Below are positions 16,958 through 24,851 of a DNA stretch of 64,000 bases, piece after piece (within the stretch, counting starts at the first letter, position 1; each line of letters starts with the position of its first letter). The DNA is from Myceligenerans crystallogenes (lineage in GTDB: Bacteria > Actinomycetota > Actinomycetes > Actinomycetales > Cellulomonadaceae). The notes under the pieces are model-generated. The model was not told where the DNA came from. It saw nothing but the letters and a program-made list of their open reading frames with translations, and did not search any database. The stretch is from positions 558,001 to 622,000 of the forward strand of contig NZ_BAAANL010000002.1 in NCBI RefSeq assembly GCF_039529775.1, written 5' to 3'. A program made the translations under genes and the position numbers.

Positions 16958-18648
16958 TGCCCGCCCCCGTCGATCCAGGCGTCGCGGAACAGCAGCCGGC
17001 TGGACGCGTCGAACGCGACGCCGTGCACCTCGCCGCGCACCCCGATCGACTGGGCGAGCTCGAACAGCGGGATCGCCAGGGCCTGGTCGAGGATCTCGCG
17101 CTGGGCACCGGCCGCGAGCTCGGCGCGGGCCGCGGCGTCGGGCTCGGCGAGGGCGTCGGCCAGGAGGGCGTCGAGGGGGTCGGCGTCGTCGTCCCCCTGC
17201 GGGGCCTCGCGGAAACTGAGGTTGCGCTGCCCGACGGCGAACTGGGTGCGCAGGATGTCGGCGTCCGCGCGGGTCACGTTGTAGTAGTAGGTGTCGAAGT
17301 CACCCGACTCCTGCGCGGCCGTCTGCTCGGCCGGGGTGAGCCGGCGCAGCTCCAGGTCCACGCCCACCGCGCGCAGCTGCTGCTGCACGAGCTCCAGCAC
17401 CGCCTCGCTGCCGGTGAACAGCGGCGCGTAGGCGACGTCGAACGCGAGCTTCTCGCCGTCCTTCTCCCGGATGCCGTCCGGGCCCTCGGCCCAGCCCGCC
17501 TCGTCGAGCAGGCGGGCGGCCTCCTCCGGGTCGAACACCAGCTCGTCGCTCAGGTCCGTGTAGCCCGGCGTGGTCGACGCCAGGACGCTGGTCGCGGGCT
17601 TGAAGGCGTCCGACAACACGGTGTCGACCAGCTCGGGGCGGTTGATCGCGGGCAGGAGCGCCCGGCGCACGTCCGGGTCGTCCAGCGGCGGCCGGTTCAC
17701 GTTGGCCTGCAGCACGAAGGCGACGCCGGGGTTGTTCCGGTTCAGGACCTGCCCGCCCGAGCCCTCCACCTGCGGCACGTCCTGCGGCAGGACGTCGCCG
17801 ATGGCGTCGACCTGCCCGGACGCCAGCGAGCCGGCCCGCACCCCGGACTCCGGGACCACCGAGAACTCGACGGCGTCGAGGTACGCCTCGCCGTCGTGCG
17901 CGGCGGCGTCGGACGCCCAGTCGTAACCGTCGCGCCGGGTGATCACCGCGCCCTGGCCCTGGGTGTACTCCTCCAGGACGAAGGGGCCCGAGCCCACGAG
18001 CTCGCCCTGCTGCCGCTCGGCCGGGTCCGCGGTCGCGGTCCCCTCGGACAGGATCGCCAGCGAGACCGTGGACGTGGCCTGCAGGAACTGGGCGTCAGGG
18101 GCTTCCAGCACGACGGTGACGGTGTGCTCGTCCTCGACGCGGGACTTCTCGTAGCCCCCGAGATAGCTGGCCGCGAGCGGGGCCGACGCGGCCAGGGGCC
18201 CGTCCGCGAGCGCGTCGAAGTTCGCCTTCACCGTCCCGGCGTCCAGCGGCGTGCCGTCGGAGAACGTCACGTCGTCGCGCAGGTGGAAGGTGAACTCGGT
18301 GAGCTCGTCGTTCACGTCCCAGCTCTCCGCGAGCCAGGGGACGATCTCGCCGGTCTCCGGATCCTGGTCGGTGAGGGAGTCGGCGAGCTGGCGGGCGATG
18401 TAGATGCTGACGTTGGTGCCCACCTGCTGCGGGTCGACGCCGGTGGGCTCGGCGCCGAGCGCGAAGCGCAGGGTGCCGCCCGGGACCGGTGCGCCGCCGG
18501 TCGCCGCCGGACCGGCCGAGGCCCCCTGGGCGCAGCCGGCGGTGAGGGCGAGGACGGCGAGGGCGGCGGCCGGCATCACGGGACGACGGCGGGACGGGCG
18601 GGCGTCGAGAGCCGCGCGGAGCGGGCGGACGGCAACGGTGCGGGACAT
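16954..18648 (-). CDS. Family 5 (peptide/nickel type) ABC substrate-binding lipoprotein
   Basis: A 564-residue extracytoplasmic binding protein with an Arg-rich N-terminus, a hydrophobic segment and lipobox LTAGC, hence a lipoprotein. Family 5 blocks include PGGTLRFALGAEPTGVDPQQ, LTDQDPETGEIVPWLAESWD, FTFHLRDDVTFSDGTPLDAG, NRPPLDDPDVRRALLPAINR and FDPEEAARLLDEAGW. ATG 18648 has a GAGGAG site at ideal spacing and lies 35 bases from the palindromic operator. It is first in operon III. Although this family often binds peptides, co-transcription with two LLM monooxygenases suggests an organosulfur ligand, possibly an S-conjugated peptide or amino acid (inferred). Confidence 0.9.
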   Translation of the reverse strand: MSRTVAVRPLRAALDARPSRRRPVMPAAALAVLALTAGCAQGASAGPAATGGAPVPGGTLRFALGAEPTGVDPQQVGTNVSIYIARQLADSLTDQDPETGEIVPWLAESWDVNDELTEFTFHLRDDVTFSDGTPLDAGTVKANFDALADGPLAASAPLAASYLGGYEKSRVEDEHTVTVVLEAPDAQFLQATSTVSLAILSEGTATADPAERQQGELVGSGPFVLEEYTQGQGAVITRRDGYDWASDAAAHDGEAYLDAVEFSVVPESGVRAGSLASGQVDAIGDVLPQDVPQVEGSGGQVLNRNNPGVAFVLQANVNRPPLDDPDVRRALLPAINRPELVDTVLSDAFKPATSVLASTTPGYTDLSDELVFDPEEAARLLDEAGWAEGPDGIREKDGEKLAFDVAYAPLFTGSEAVLELVQQQLRAVGVDLELRRLTPAEQTAAQESGDFDTYYYNVTRADADILRTQFAVGQRNLSFREAPQGDDDADPLDALLADALAEPDAAARAELAAGAQREILDQALAIPLFELAQSIGVRGEVHGVAFDASSRLLFRDAWIDGGGQ

Positions 18649-18683
18649 GGACGGCTCCTCGCCTGGCGGGCAATAGATCCATT

Positions 18684-18749
18684 ATTCCGATCGATCTGAT
18701 CGGAATTACTGATGCGTGGACCGTAAGGAGCGCCCCAAGGGCCTGTCAA
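18684..18749 (-). promoter_or_regulatory. Sulfur operon III promoter/operator (site 3)
   Basis: Best copy of the shared element. The plus-strand arms ATTCCGATC (18684-18692) and GATCGGAAT (18698-18706) form a perfect 9-base inverted repeat with a 5-base spacer; partial symmetry extends further outward. In minus orientation -10 TACGGT (18720-18725) and -35 TTGACA (18744-18749) are 18 bases apart. The upstream box GTCTCGCATCCCGGACGG (18764-18781) is identical to that at site 1. Confidence 0.7.
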
Positions 18750-18832
18750 TGCCTCACGCGGATGTCTCGCATCCCGGACGGTGCCGGTGAACGGGCCGGG
18801 CGGGCGCGGGGCGGGACGGCCGCGCGGGTTGT

Positions 18833-18884
18833 GCGAGCGGGCCGCGCGAGCGGGCCGCGCGAGCGGGCCGCGCGAGCGGGCCGC
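18833..18884. repeat. Four tandem copies of a 13-bp GC unit at island edge
   Basis: The unit GCGAGCGGGCCGC is repeated exactly four times in the gap between the operon III promoter and the 3' end of yvcK. It is non-coding. It marks the boundary between the conserved uvrC-rapZ-yvcK block and the sulfur island; it may be a slippage product or part of a transcription stop. Confidence 0.85.
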
Positions 18885-18893
18885 GCGGCTCCG

Positions 18894-19874
18894 TCAGACG
18901 TCCCCGAGAACGTTCTCGAACACGTCGCGGTACGCGGCCGCGAGGCGCAGCGCGTCGTGCCGGGCCGTGCCGTCGCCGCGCCGCACCTGGCGCATCAGCA
19001 GGTGGGCGCCCATGCGCCCGGCGGCCTCATGGAGCTGCGAGACGTCCTCGACCGCGGACGGGTCGGCGACGACCGCGTCGATCCGCAGGCTCGGGGCGTG
19101 CTTGTGCAGGGCCTCCAGGTGGTCCACGGCGGTCAGGCCGGCCGTCTCCCCGCCGTCGGCGGCGAGGTTGAGCGTCACGCACTTGCGGGCCGACGTGTCG
19201 TGCAGGGCCTGGGCGAGGTCCGGGACCAGCAGGTGGACCAGCACCGACGAGTACCAGGACCCGGGGCCCAGCACGACCCAGTCCGCCTCCATGACGGCGT
19301 CGACCGCCTCGTCGGGCGCCGGCGGGTCCGACGGCACCAGCCGCAGCTGCTCGATGCGCCCGTCGGTCACCGCCACGCGGCTCTGCCCGATCACCGTCTC
19401 CGCGGCGGGGCGTCCCGGGCGGACCTGGTGCGGCTCGCGGCGCACGTCCGCCTCCACGACCAGCGGTACGGCGGCCATCGGCAGCACGCGCCCGCGCGCC
19501 CCCAGCAGCTTGCCCACCCAGTCCAGGCCCTTGACCGGGTCGTCGAGCAGCTCCCACAGCGCCACGATGAGCAGGTTCCCCATCGCGTGGTTGTCCAGCT
19601 CGCCGTCCGACCGGAACCGGTGCTGGAGCATCGCGCTCCAGGTGCGGCCCCACTCCGAGTCGTCGCACAGCGCCGCGAGCGCCATGCGCAGGTCCCCCGG
19701 CGGCAGGACGCCGAGCTCGTCGCGCAGGCGCCCCGACGACCCGCCGTCGTCGGCCACGGTGACGACGGCGGTCAGCCGGTCCGACATCAGGCGCAGCGCG
19801 GACAGCGAGGCCGACAGGCCGTGCCCCCCGCCCAGCGCGACGACGGCCGGGTTCTTGCTCCACTCAGGCCTCAT
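18894..19874 (-). CDS. yvcK: Gluconeogenesis factor YvcK-like (CofD-like UDP-sugar binding protein)
   Basis: A 326-residue CofD-fold protein. The nucleotide-binding start PAVVALGGGHGLSASLSALR, TVADDGGSSGRLRDELGVLP, PGDLRMALAALC, FRSDGELDNHAMGNLLIVAL and DWVVLGPGSWYSSVL are diagnostic of YvcK, a UDP-sugar-binding protein affecting carbon flux and cell shape in other bacteria. The ATG at 19874 follows AGAGAGG and is preferred to a GTG at 19880. It is third in the uvrC-rapZ-yvcK operon. whiA, the usual next gene, is absent here and is replaced by the sulfur island. Confidence 0.93.
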   Translation of the reverse strand: MRPEWSKNPAVVALGGGHGLSASLSALRLMSDRLTAVVTVADDGGSSGRLRDELGVLPPGDLRMALAALCDDSEWGRTWSAMLQHRFRSDGELDNHAMGNLLIVALWELLDDPVKGLDWVGKLLGARGRVLPMAAVPLVVEADVRREPHQVRPGRPAAETVIGQSRVAVTDGRIEQLRLVPSDPPAPDEAVDAVMEADWVVLGPGSWYSSVLVHLLVPDLAQALHDTSARKCVTLNLAADGGETAGLTAVDHLEALHKHAPSLRIDAVVADPSAVEDVSQLHEAAGRMGAHLLMRQVRRGDGTARHDALRLAAAYRDVFENVLGDV

Positions 19875-19903
19875 CGGCACCTCTCTGCCCCGTTCCTCCG
19901 GCC

Positions 19904-20860
19904 CTACTCCCGGCCGAGGTCGCGTGCGGTCACGCGCACCCGGTGGCCCGCCGCGCGCAGCCGCTCCGCGATGGCCTCGGCCATCGCGACGGAGCGGTGC
20001 TTGCCGCCGGTGCAGCCGACGGCGATCGTGGCGTAGCGCTTCTCCTCGTCCAGGTAGCCCGCGAGGACCGGTTCCAGTGCGGAGGTGTAGCGCTCGACGA
20101 AGTCGAGTGCCCCGGGCCGGGCGAGCACGTACTCCCGCACGGGCTCGTCGTGGCCGGTCAGGTGACGCAGCTCGGTGATCCAGTACGGGTTGGCCAGGAA
20201 CCGTACGTCCACGACGTGGTCCGCGTCCAGCGGGATCCCGTACTTGAACCCGAACGAGACCAGGGTGATGCGCAGGGCCTCCTGGGACGCGTCGGCCAGG
20301 GAGCGCCGGATCTCGCGGGACAGGTCGTGCACGGACAGGTCGGAGGTGTCGATCGAGATGTCGGCACGTTCCTTGATGGTGGCCAGGAGGGAGCGCTCCG
20401 CGCCGATGCCGTCGAGGATGCGGCCGTCGCCCTGCAGCGGGTGCGGGCGGCGCACCTGCTCGAAGCGGCGCACGAGCGCCTCGTCGGAGGCGTCGAGGAA
20501 GAGGATCCGGTAGGCGACGTCCCGCTCGCTCATGTGCGCGAGCACCTTGTCGAGCTCGGAGAAGAACTCCCGGCCGCGCACGTCGACGACGGCCGCGACG
20601 CGCTCGATCGTGGAGCCCTTGCTCATGAGGTCGACGAGCGGGACGAGCATCATCGGCGGGAGGTTGTCGACGACGTACCAGTCGAGGTCCTCCAGGACGG
20701 CGGCGGCGCGGGACCGGCCGGCGCCGGACATGCCGGTGATGATCAGGACCTCCGGCTGGGGGTCCTCGGCGGGGGTCGTGGCGGAGGCGTCGATGGCCGC
20801 GATGCCCGACGGCGCTGTCGTCGGGGACGGTTCGTTCATGGGGCCCAGCATGCCAGTCAC
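19904..20860 (-). CDS. rapZ: RNase adapter protein RapZ
   Basis: A 318-residue P-loop protein. The Walker A region ITGMSGAGRS (about residues 41-50, Arg in place of the usual Lys), VVDNLPPMMLVPLVDLM, FLDASDEALVRRFEQVRRPH and the C-terminal YATIAVGCTGGKHRSVAMAE are characteristic of RapZ/YvcJ. The homologous enterobacterial protein steers RNase E to a small RNA in amino-sugar control; its actinobacterial role is less clear. GTG 20860 lies seven bases after uvrC; ATG 20839 is an alternative start that would drop a poorly conserved lead. Confidence 0.93.
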   Translation of the reverse strand: MTGMLGPMNEPSPTTAPSGIAAIDASATTPAEDPQPEVLIITGMSGAGRSRAAAVLEDLDWYVVDNLPPMMLVPLVDLMSKGSTIERVAAVVDVRGREFFSELDKVLAHMSERDVAYRILFLDASDEALVRRFEQVRRPHPLQGDGRILDGIGAERSLLATIKERADISIDTSDLSVHDLSREIRRSLADASQEALRITLVSFGFKYGIPLDADHVVDVRFLANPYWITELRHLTGHDEPVREYVLARPGALDFVERYTSALEPVLAGYLDEEKRYATIAVGCTGGKHRSVAMAEAIAERLRAAGHRVRVTARDLGRE

Positions 20861-20867
20861 GGCGCGA

Positions 20868-23003
20868 TCACTTCTCCTTCGCGAGGGCGGCGACGACGGC
20901 GCGCGCCGTGCCCTCGCCCATGCCGCGGACCGTCGCGATCTCCTCGGCCGACGCCGCGCGCAGCTTCTTGACCGAGCCGAAGTGCGCCAGCAGGGCCTTC
21001 TTGCGGGCGGGGCCGAGGCCCGGCACGTCGTCGAGCACCGACGCGATCATGCCCTTGCCGCGGCGCTTGCGGTGCGCCTGGATCGCGAACCGGTGCGCCT
21101 CGTCGCGGACGCGCTGCAGCAGGTAGAGGCCCTCCGACGAGCGCCGCAGGATGACCGGGTAGTCGTCGCCGGGGACCCACACCTCCTCCAGCCGCTTGGC
21201 GAGCCCGCACAGGGCGACGTCGGTGACGCCGAGCTCCGCCATGGCCCGGGCCGCGGCGGCGACCTGGGGCGGGCCGCCGTCGACGACGATCAGGCTGGGC
21301 GGGTACGCGAAGCGCTTCGTGTCCTCGGGCGCGGCGTCGTCGTCCGGGTCGATCTCGCCGGACGCGAGCTCGACGTCGTTCGCCTTGAGGCGGTCGGCGA
21401 GGTAGCGCCTGAGGCGGCGCGTGATGACCTCGTGCATGGCGGCGGTGTCGTCGCGGGCGCCCTCGCCCTCGGGGCCGCGGATGCTGAACGTGCGGTACTC
21501 GCTCTTGCGCGGCAGGCCGTCCTCGAACACGACCATCGACGCGGACTGGTAGGTGCCGCCGGTGTGCGAGATGTCGTAGCACTCGATGCGCAGCGGGGCG
21601 CTGTCCAGGCCGAGGGCCTCCTGGATCTCCTGGAGGGCCTGGCTGCGGGTCGTCAGGTCGCCTGCGCGGCGGGTCTTGTGCAGCACGAGGGAGTGCTCCG
21701 CGTTGCGCAGCACGGTGGCGGCGAGCTCCTTCTTGTCGCCGCGCTGCGGGACGCGCAGGTCGACCCGCGAGCCCCGCAGGCCGCTCAGCCAGGCGGTGAC
21801 CTGGTCGGGATCCGGCGGGAGGACCGGCACGAGGACCTCGCGCGGGACGGCGTCGCGGGCGGCGGCGGCCTCCGCGGCCCGGGCAGCGGCCGCCGGCGTA
21901 TCGGCGGCCGGCGTATCGGCGGCCGGCGTATCGGCGGCCGGCGTATCGGCGGCCGGCGACGCCTGCGCCGGGGCGACGGCCTCCGGCGTCGTGCCGTCAC
22001 CGGCAGTACCGGCACCGGCTGCGCGGGACTCGTCACCGGCTCGTGCGGCGTCGGCCCCCTGCGTGTCGACGGCACCGTAGACCTGCTGGAGCAGGTGCTC
22101 CACCAGGTCGGCGTCGGTCAGGTCCTCGACCTTCTCCACGACCCAGCCGCGCTGGCCGCGGATGCGGCCGCCGCGGACGTGGAAGACCTGGACGGCCGCC
22201 TCCAGTTCGTCGCCCGCGAGCGCGAAGACGTCGGCGTCCGTGCCGTCGCCGAGCACGACCGCGTTCTTCTCGGTGGCGCGGCGCAGCGCCTCGATGTCGT
22301 CGCGGAGCCTCGCCGCGCGCTCGTACTCCATGTCCTGGGCGGCGGCGGTCATCTCGGCCGTGAGCCGCTTCTCGAACTTCGTGGTCTCGCCCGCCAGGAA
22401 GTCGCAGAAGTCCAGCGCGAGCTCGCGATGGTCCTCGGGGCTGATCCGGCCGACGCACGGCGCGGAGCACTTGTCGATGTACCCCAGCAGGCACGGCCGG
22501 CCGGAACGCTCGGCGCGCTTGTACACGCCCGCCGAGCACGTGCGCACGGGAAAGACCCGCAGCACCTGATCGAGCGTCTCGCGGATCGCCCAGGCGTGCC
22601 CGTACGGCCCGAAGTACCGGGTGCCCTTGCGCTTGGCGCCCCGCATCACCTGGGCGCGCGGGATCTCCTCGCCGAGCGTGACCGCCAGGTACGGGTACGA
22701 CTTGTCGTCCCGGTACTTCACGTTGAACCGCGGGTCGTACTGCTGGATCCACGTGTACTCCAGCGCGAGCGCCTCCACCTCGGTGGCCACGACGGTCCAC
22801 TCGACCGAGGCCGCCGTGGTCACCATGGTGCGCGTGCGGTAGTGCAGGTTCGCGACGTCCTGGAAGTAGTTCGACAGGCGCTGCCGCAGGTTCTTCGCCT
22901 TGCCGACGTAGATCACCCGCCCGTGCTCGTCACGGAAGCGGTACACGCCCGGCGAGGTCGGTATCTCGCCGGGCCGGGGACGGTAGGTCGCCGGATCTGC
23001 CAT
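20868..23003 (-). CDS. uvrC: Excinuclease ABC subunit UvrC
   Basis: A 711-residue nuclease making both incisions in nucleotide excision repair. Domains: GIY-YIG near residues 18-95 (SPGVYRF and VIYVGKAKNLRQRLSNYF), UVR motif near 200-235, RNase H-like endonuclease from about 460 (RIECYDISHTGGTYQSASMV), and C-terminal tandem HhH (GLGPARKKALLAHFG, VRGMGEGTARAVVAAL). An Ala/Pro linker of about 80 residues separates UVR and endonuclease halves and includes four perfect TPAAD repeats. ATG 23003 has no ribosome site but a -10 just upstream, suggesting a leaderless message. rapZ and yvcK follow. Confidence 0.96.
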   Translation of the reverse strand: MADPATYRPRPGEIPTSPGVYRFRDEHGRVIYVGKAKNLRQRLSNYFQDVANLHYRTRTMVTTAASVEWTVVATEVEALALEYTWIQQYDPRFNVKYRDDKSYPYLAVTLGEEIPRAQVMRGAKRKGTRYFGPYGHAWAIRETLDQVLRVFPVRTCSAGVYKRAERSGRPCLLGYIDKCSAPCVGRISPEDHRELALDFCDFLAGETTKFEKRLTAEMTAAAQDMEYERAARLRDDIEALRRATEKNAVVLGDGTDADVFALAGDELEAAVQVFHVRGGRIRGQRGWVVEKVEDLTDADLVEHLLQQVYGAVDTQGADAARAGDESRAAGAGTAGDGTTPEAVAPAQASPAADTPAADTPAADTPAADTPAAAARAAEAAAARDAVPREVLVPVLPPDPDQVTAWLSGLRGSRVDLRVPQRGDKKELAATVLRNAEHSLVLHKTRRAGDLTTRSQALQEIQEALGLDSAPLRIECYDISHTGGTYQSASMVVFEDGLPRKSEYRTFSIRGPEGEGARDDTAAMHEVITRRLRRYLADRLKANDVELASGEIDPDDDAAPEDTKRFAYPPSLIVVDGGPPQVAAAARAMAELGVTDVALCGLAKRLEEVWVPGDDYPVILRRSSEGLYLLQRVRDEAHRFAIQAHRKRRGKGMIASVLDDVPGLGPARKKALLAHFGSVKKLRAASAEEIATVRGMGEGTARAVVAALAKEK
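21886..21960. repeat. 15-bp in-frame tandem repeat inside uvrC
   Basis: The unit TCGGCGGCCGGCGTA occurs at 21901, 21916 and 21931, with a last copy at 21946 differing at its end and a diverged copy before 21901. Being a multiple of three, it only changes the number of TPAAD units in the UvrC linker. Confidence 0.95.
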
Positions 23004-23006
23004 GCC

Positions 23007-23032
23007 CCGAACTCTAGTTCGAGACTCTGACA
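23007..23032 (-). promoter_or_regulatory. uvrC promoter: PafBC-type motif overlapping a LexA-like box
   Basis: On the minus strand TGTCAGAG (23025-23032), eight bases, then TAGAGT (23011-23016) match the RecA-independent DNA-damage promoter recognised through PafBC (TGTCRGTG-N8-TANNNT). Overlapping it is TCGAACTAGAGTTCGG (23007-23022), one base from the actinobacterial SOS box TCGAAC-N4-GTTCGA. The -10 ends seven bases before the ATG, so the message would be leaderless. Confidence 0.72.
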
Positions 23033-23048
23033 CGGGCGCTCAGCTGCG

Positions 23049-23076
23049 CCGGCCCGGGCGCGCCGACCCGGGCCGG
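23049..23076 (-). terminator. Terminator hairpin after lipoprotein gene
   Basis: A perfect 10-bp inverted repeat, CCGGCCCGGG and CCCGGGCCGG, with an 8-base loop, lies 10 bases downstream of the lipoprotein stop and upstream of the uvrC promoter. Confidence 0.6.
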
Positions 23077-23086
23077 TCGGCGCGGC

Positions 23087-23887
23087 TCAGGCGCCGGCCA
23101 CCCAGGCGCCGCCCTTGAGCTCTGCGGGGACCGGCTCGGTCAGGACGAAGCGGCGCGGGGAGGCTCCCGGGTCCAGCTCGACGAAGGCGCGGATCTCGTA
23201 GGCGCCGTCCGGGAGCTTCTGGTCGTAGGTCGTCATCCCCTCGGCCTCCCCGCCGGGCAGGCAGAAGTTCCGGCTCCCCACGGCGGCGTCGGCGGTCCCG
23301 CTGAACTCCACCGGCTCGCCGTCGGCCAGCGGCGGCAGGCTGACGACGGTTCCCTCGCGGACGACGACGGCGACGGCCGGGCTCGTGTGCGTGGGCTTCT
23401 TGCCGGTGACCTGGATCTCGACGGGCAGCAGCACACCGCCGTCGGCCTGGTCCCCGGCAGGCCGGGGCGCGAGCGGGCCGGCCGCCGTCAGCGTGGCCGC
23501 GGGGTCGAGGCTCTGGTCGAGCAGCTGGGCCGGCATGCCGCACGACCAGTCGCTCCCCTCGAACCAGGCGGGCTGGTGGCCGGCGTCGATCTCGACGGAG
23601 CCCCAGGCCGACGGCTTCGGGACGGGCGACGCGCTGGGCGAGGCCGCGTCCGACGGCGCGGGCGGCTCCGCGGGAGCCGGCTCCGACAGGTCGTCCGACG
23701 GCGTCGGCGACGCCGGTGCGCTGTCCGACGGCGCGGCGGAGGTCGCCCCGGCGCCGGGGGCCTGAGCGCCGGTGACCTCGCCGCCGCCGCACGCCGCCAG
23801 GAGCGCCACGACGGTCAGCGAGACGAGAGGATGACCGGCGCGGCGGAGGTCACGGGCGGCGCGGACGGAACGCGGGTGAAAAGTCAC
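23087..23887 (-). CDS. Hypothetical lipoprotein
   Basis: A 266-residue secreted protein of unknown function. The N-terminus has basic residues, a hydrophobic stretch and lipobox LLAACGGG. Residues 40-95 are a Ser/Pro/Ala/Asp-rich disordered linker, followed by a globular part of about 165 residues with two cysteines (DWSCGMPA and NFCLPGG) that could form a disulfide, and repeated beta-like stretches (VLLPVEIQVTG, YEIRAFVELDPG). GTG 23887 lies six bases after a TAAGGT -10-like hexamer, so it may be leaderless. It is monocistronic between OsmC and uvrC. I do not recognise a family. Confidence 0.8.
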   Translation of the reverse strand: MTFHPRSVRAARDLRRAGHPLVSLTVVALLAACGGGEVTGAQAPGAGATSAAPSDSAPASPTPSDDLSEPAPAEPPAPSDAASPSASPVPKPSAWGSVEIDAGHQPAWFEGSDWSCGMPAQLLDQSLDPAATLTAAGPLAPRPAGDQADGGVLLPVEIQVTGKKPTHTSPAVAVVVREGTVVSLPPLADGEPVEFSGTADAAVGSRNFCLPGGEAEGMTTYDQKLPDGAYEIRAFVELDPGASPRRFVLTEPVPAELKGGAWVAGA

Positions 23888-23996
23888 GCTGGAACCTTAG
23901 CGACAAGCGGCGCCCGCGCCCCGGGATTCACAGAAACCGCCCCGACGGATCACAGCGTCGGCGCGCCAGGCCCCGCCGGGCCGCCGGCGCCGCGCC

Positions 23997-24488
23997 TCAG
24001 GCCCGGCCCGCGACCGCGAGCGGGACCGGCTCCACGTTCACGGGGAAGTTGACCGACCGCGCGATGAAGCACATCGCGTGGGCCTTGTGGTGCAGGGCCG
24101 CGATCTGCTCGTCCGAGGCCAGCTCGCCGTCGTCGGCCACGATCCGCGGGTGCAGCGTGACGTCCGTGAACTGCCCCTCGCCCCGCGACTCCACCCGCAT
24201 CGTGCCGGTCGCGGAATCCGCGTACTCGCGGACGACCAGGCCGCTTGTCGCGGCCAGGTGCAGGAACCACAGCATGTGGCACTGGCTCAGGCTCGCGACG
24301 AACAGCTCCTCCGGGCTGTACCGGCCCGGGTCGCCGCGGAACGCCGGGTCCGACGTGCCCGGCAGCGGCGGTTTACCGGCCAGGACGACGTCATGGTCCC
24401 GGGAGTAGGCGGTGTACGACGCCGTGCCCGCCTCCCCCGCTCCGGTCCAGGTCACCTCGACGGCATAGTCATGCGTGGCTCCGCTCAT
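23997..24488 (-). CDS. OsmC family protein
   Basis: A 163-residue OsmC/Ohr-fold protein. The family's first part is PLPGTSDPAFRGDPGRYSPE, then the helix with the redox cysteine LFVASLSQCHMLWFLHLAA, and the second conserved cysteine AHAMCFIARSVNFPV. Such proteins reduce organic hydroperoxides or bind related small molecules in the cytoplasm. Both cysteines are present. ATG 24488 (MSGATHDY) is preferred to an upstream in-frame start because of alignment with the family's beta-strand start. It is transcribed away from the hotdog gene. Confidence 0.88.
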   Translation of the reverse strand: MSGATHDYAVEVTWTGAGEAGTASYTAYSRDHDVVLAGKPPLPGTSDPAFRGDPGRYSPEELFVASLSQCHMLWFLHLAATSGLVVREYADSATGTMRVESRGEGQFTDVTLHPRIVADDGELASDEQIAALHHKAHAMCFIARSVNFPVNVEPVPLAVAGRA

Positions 24489-24851
24489 GCCGTTCACGAT
24501 AACCGCACGCCGCGATGCCCACATCGTGGACGTGTGGCCTTCGTCACAAGATGAAATCTATACTCCGCCCGCGCGATGTTTCGTGGCGCCTTTGCCAAAC
24601 CCTTACCGGAGCGCGCCACGCTACGCGTGCGGTCCGGGATTCCGCGGTTTACGGGCAAGGCTGGCCCGCCTGCCCCGCTCCGCCTGGCACATTTTTCCGG
24701 GCATGCCGCACGGCAGGTAACGCCACCGAAACACCAGGTGACGAAGGATTTCACCGGCCGAATCGCTTCGAAGGACTAGGGAGCTCTTTGCCTGTTATGC
24801 CAGTCTTAGTCACACGTACCCGCCGGTTGTTTGACCCCAGGGGTGATTCAC
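24489..24851. other. Intergenic region between divergent OsmC and hotdog genes
   Basis: 363 bases without a convincing gene. Composition is visibly less GC-rich than the neighbourhood. It holds a TATAGAT-like hexamer near 24556 on the minus strand that could serve the OsmC gene. No promoter with proper spacing was found for the plus-strand hotdog gene. Confidence 0.5.

Noticed and set aside
18833..18884. CRISPR-like repeat
   Set aside because: Units are 13 bp with no spacers; simple tandem repeat.
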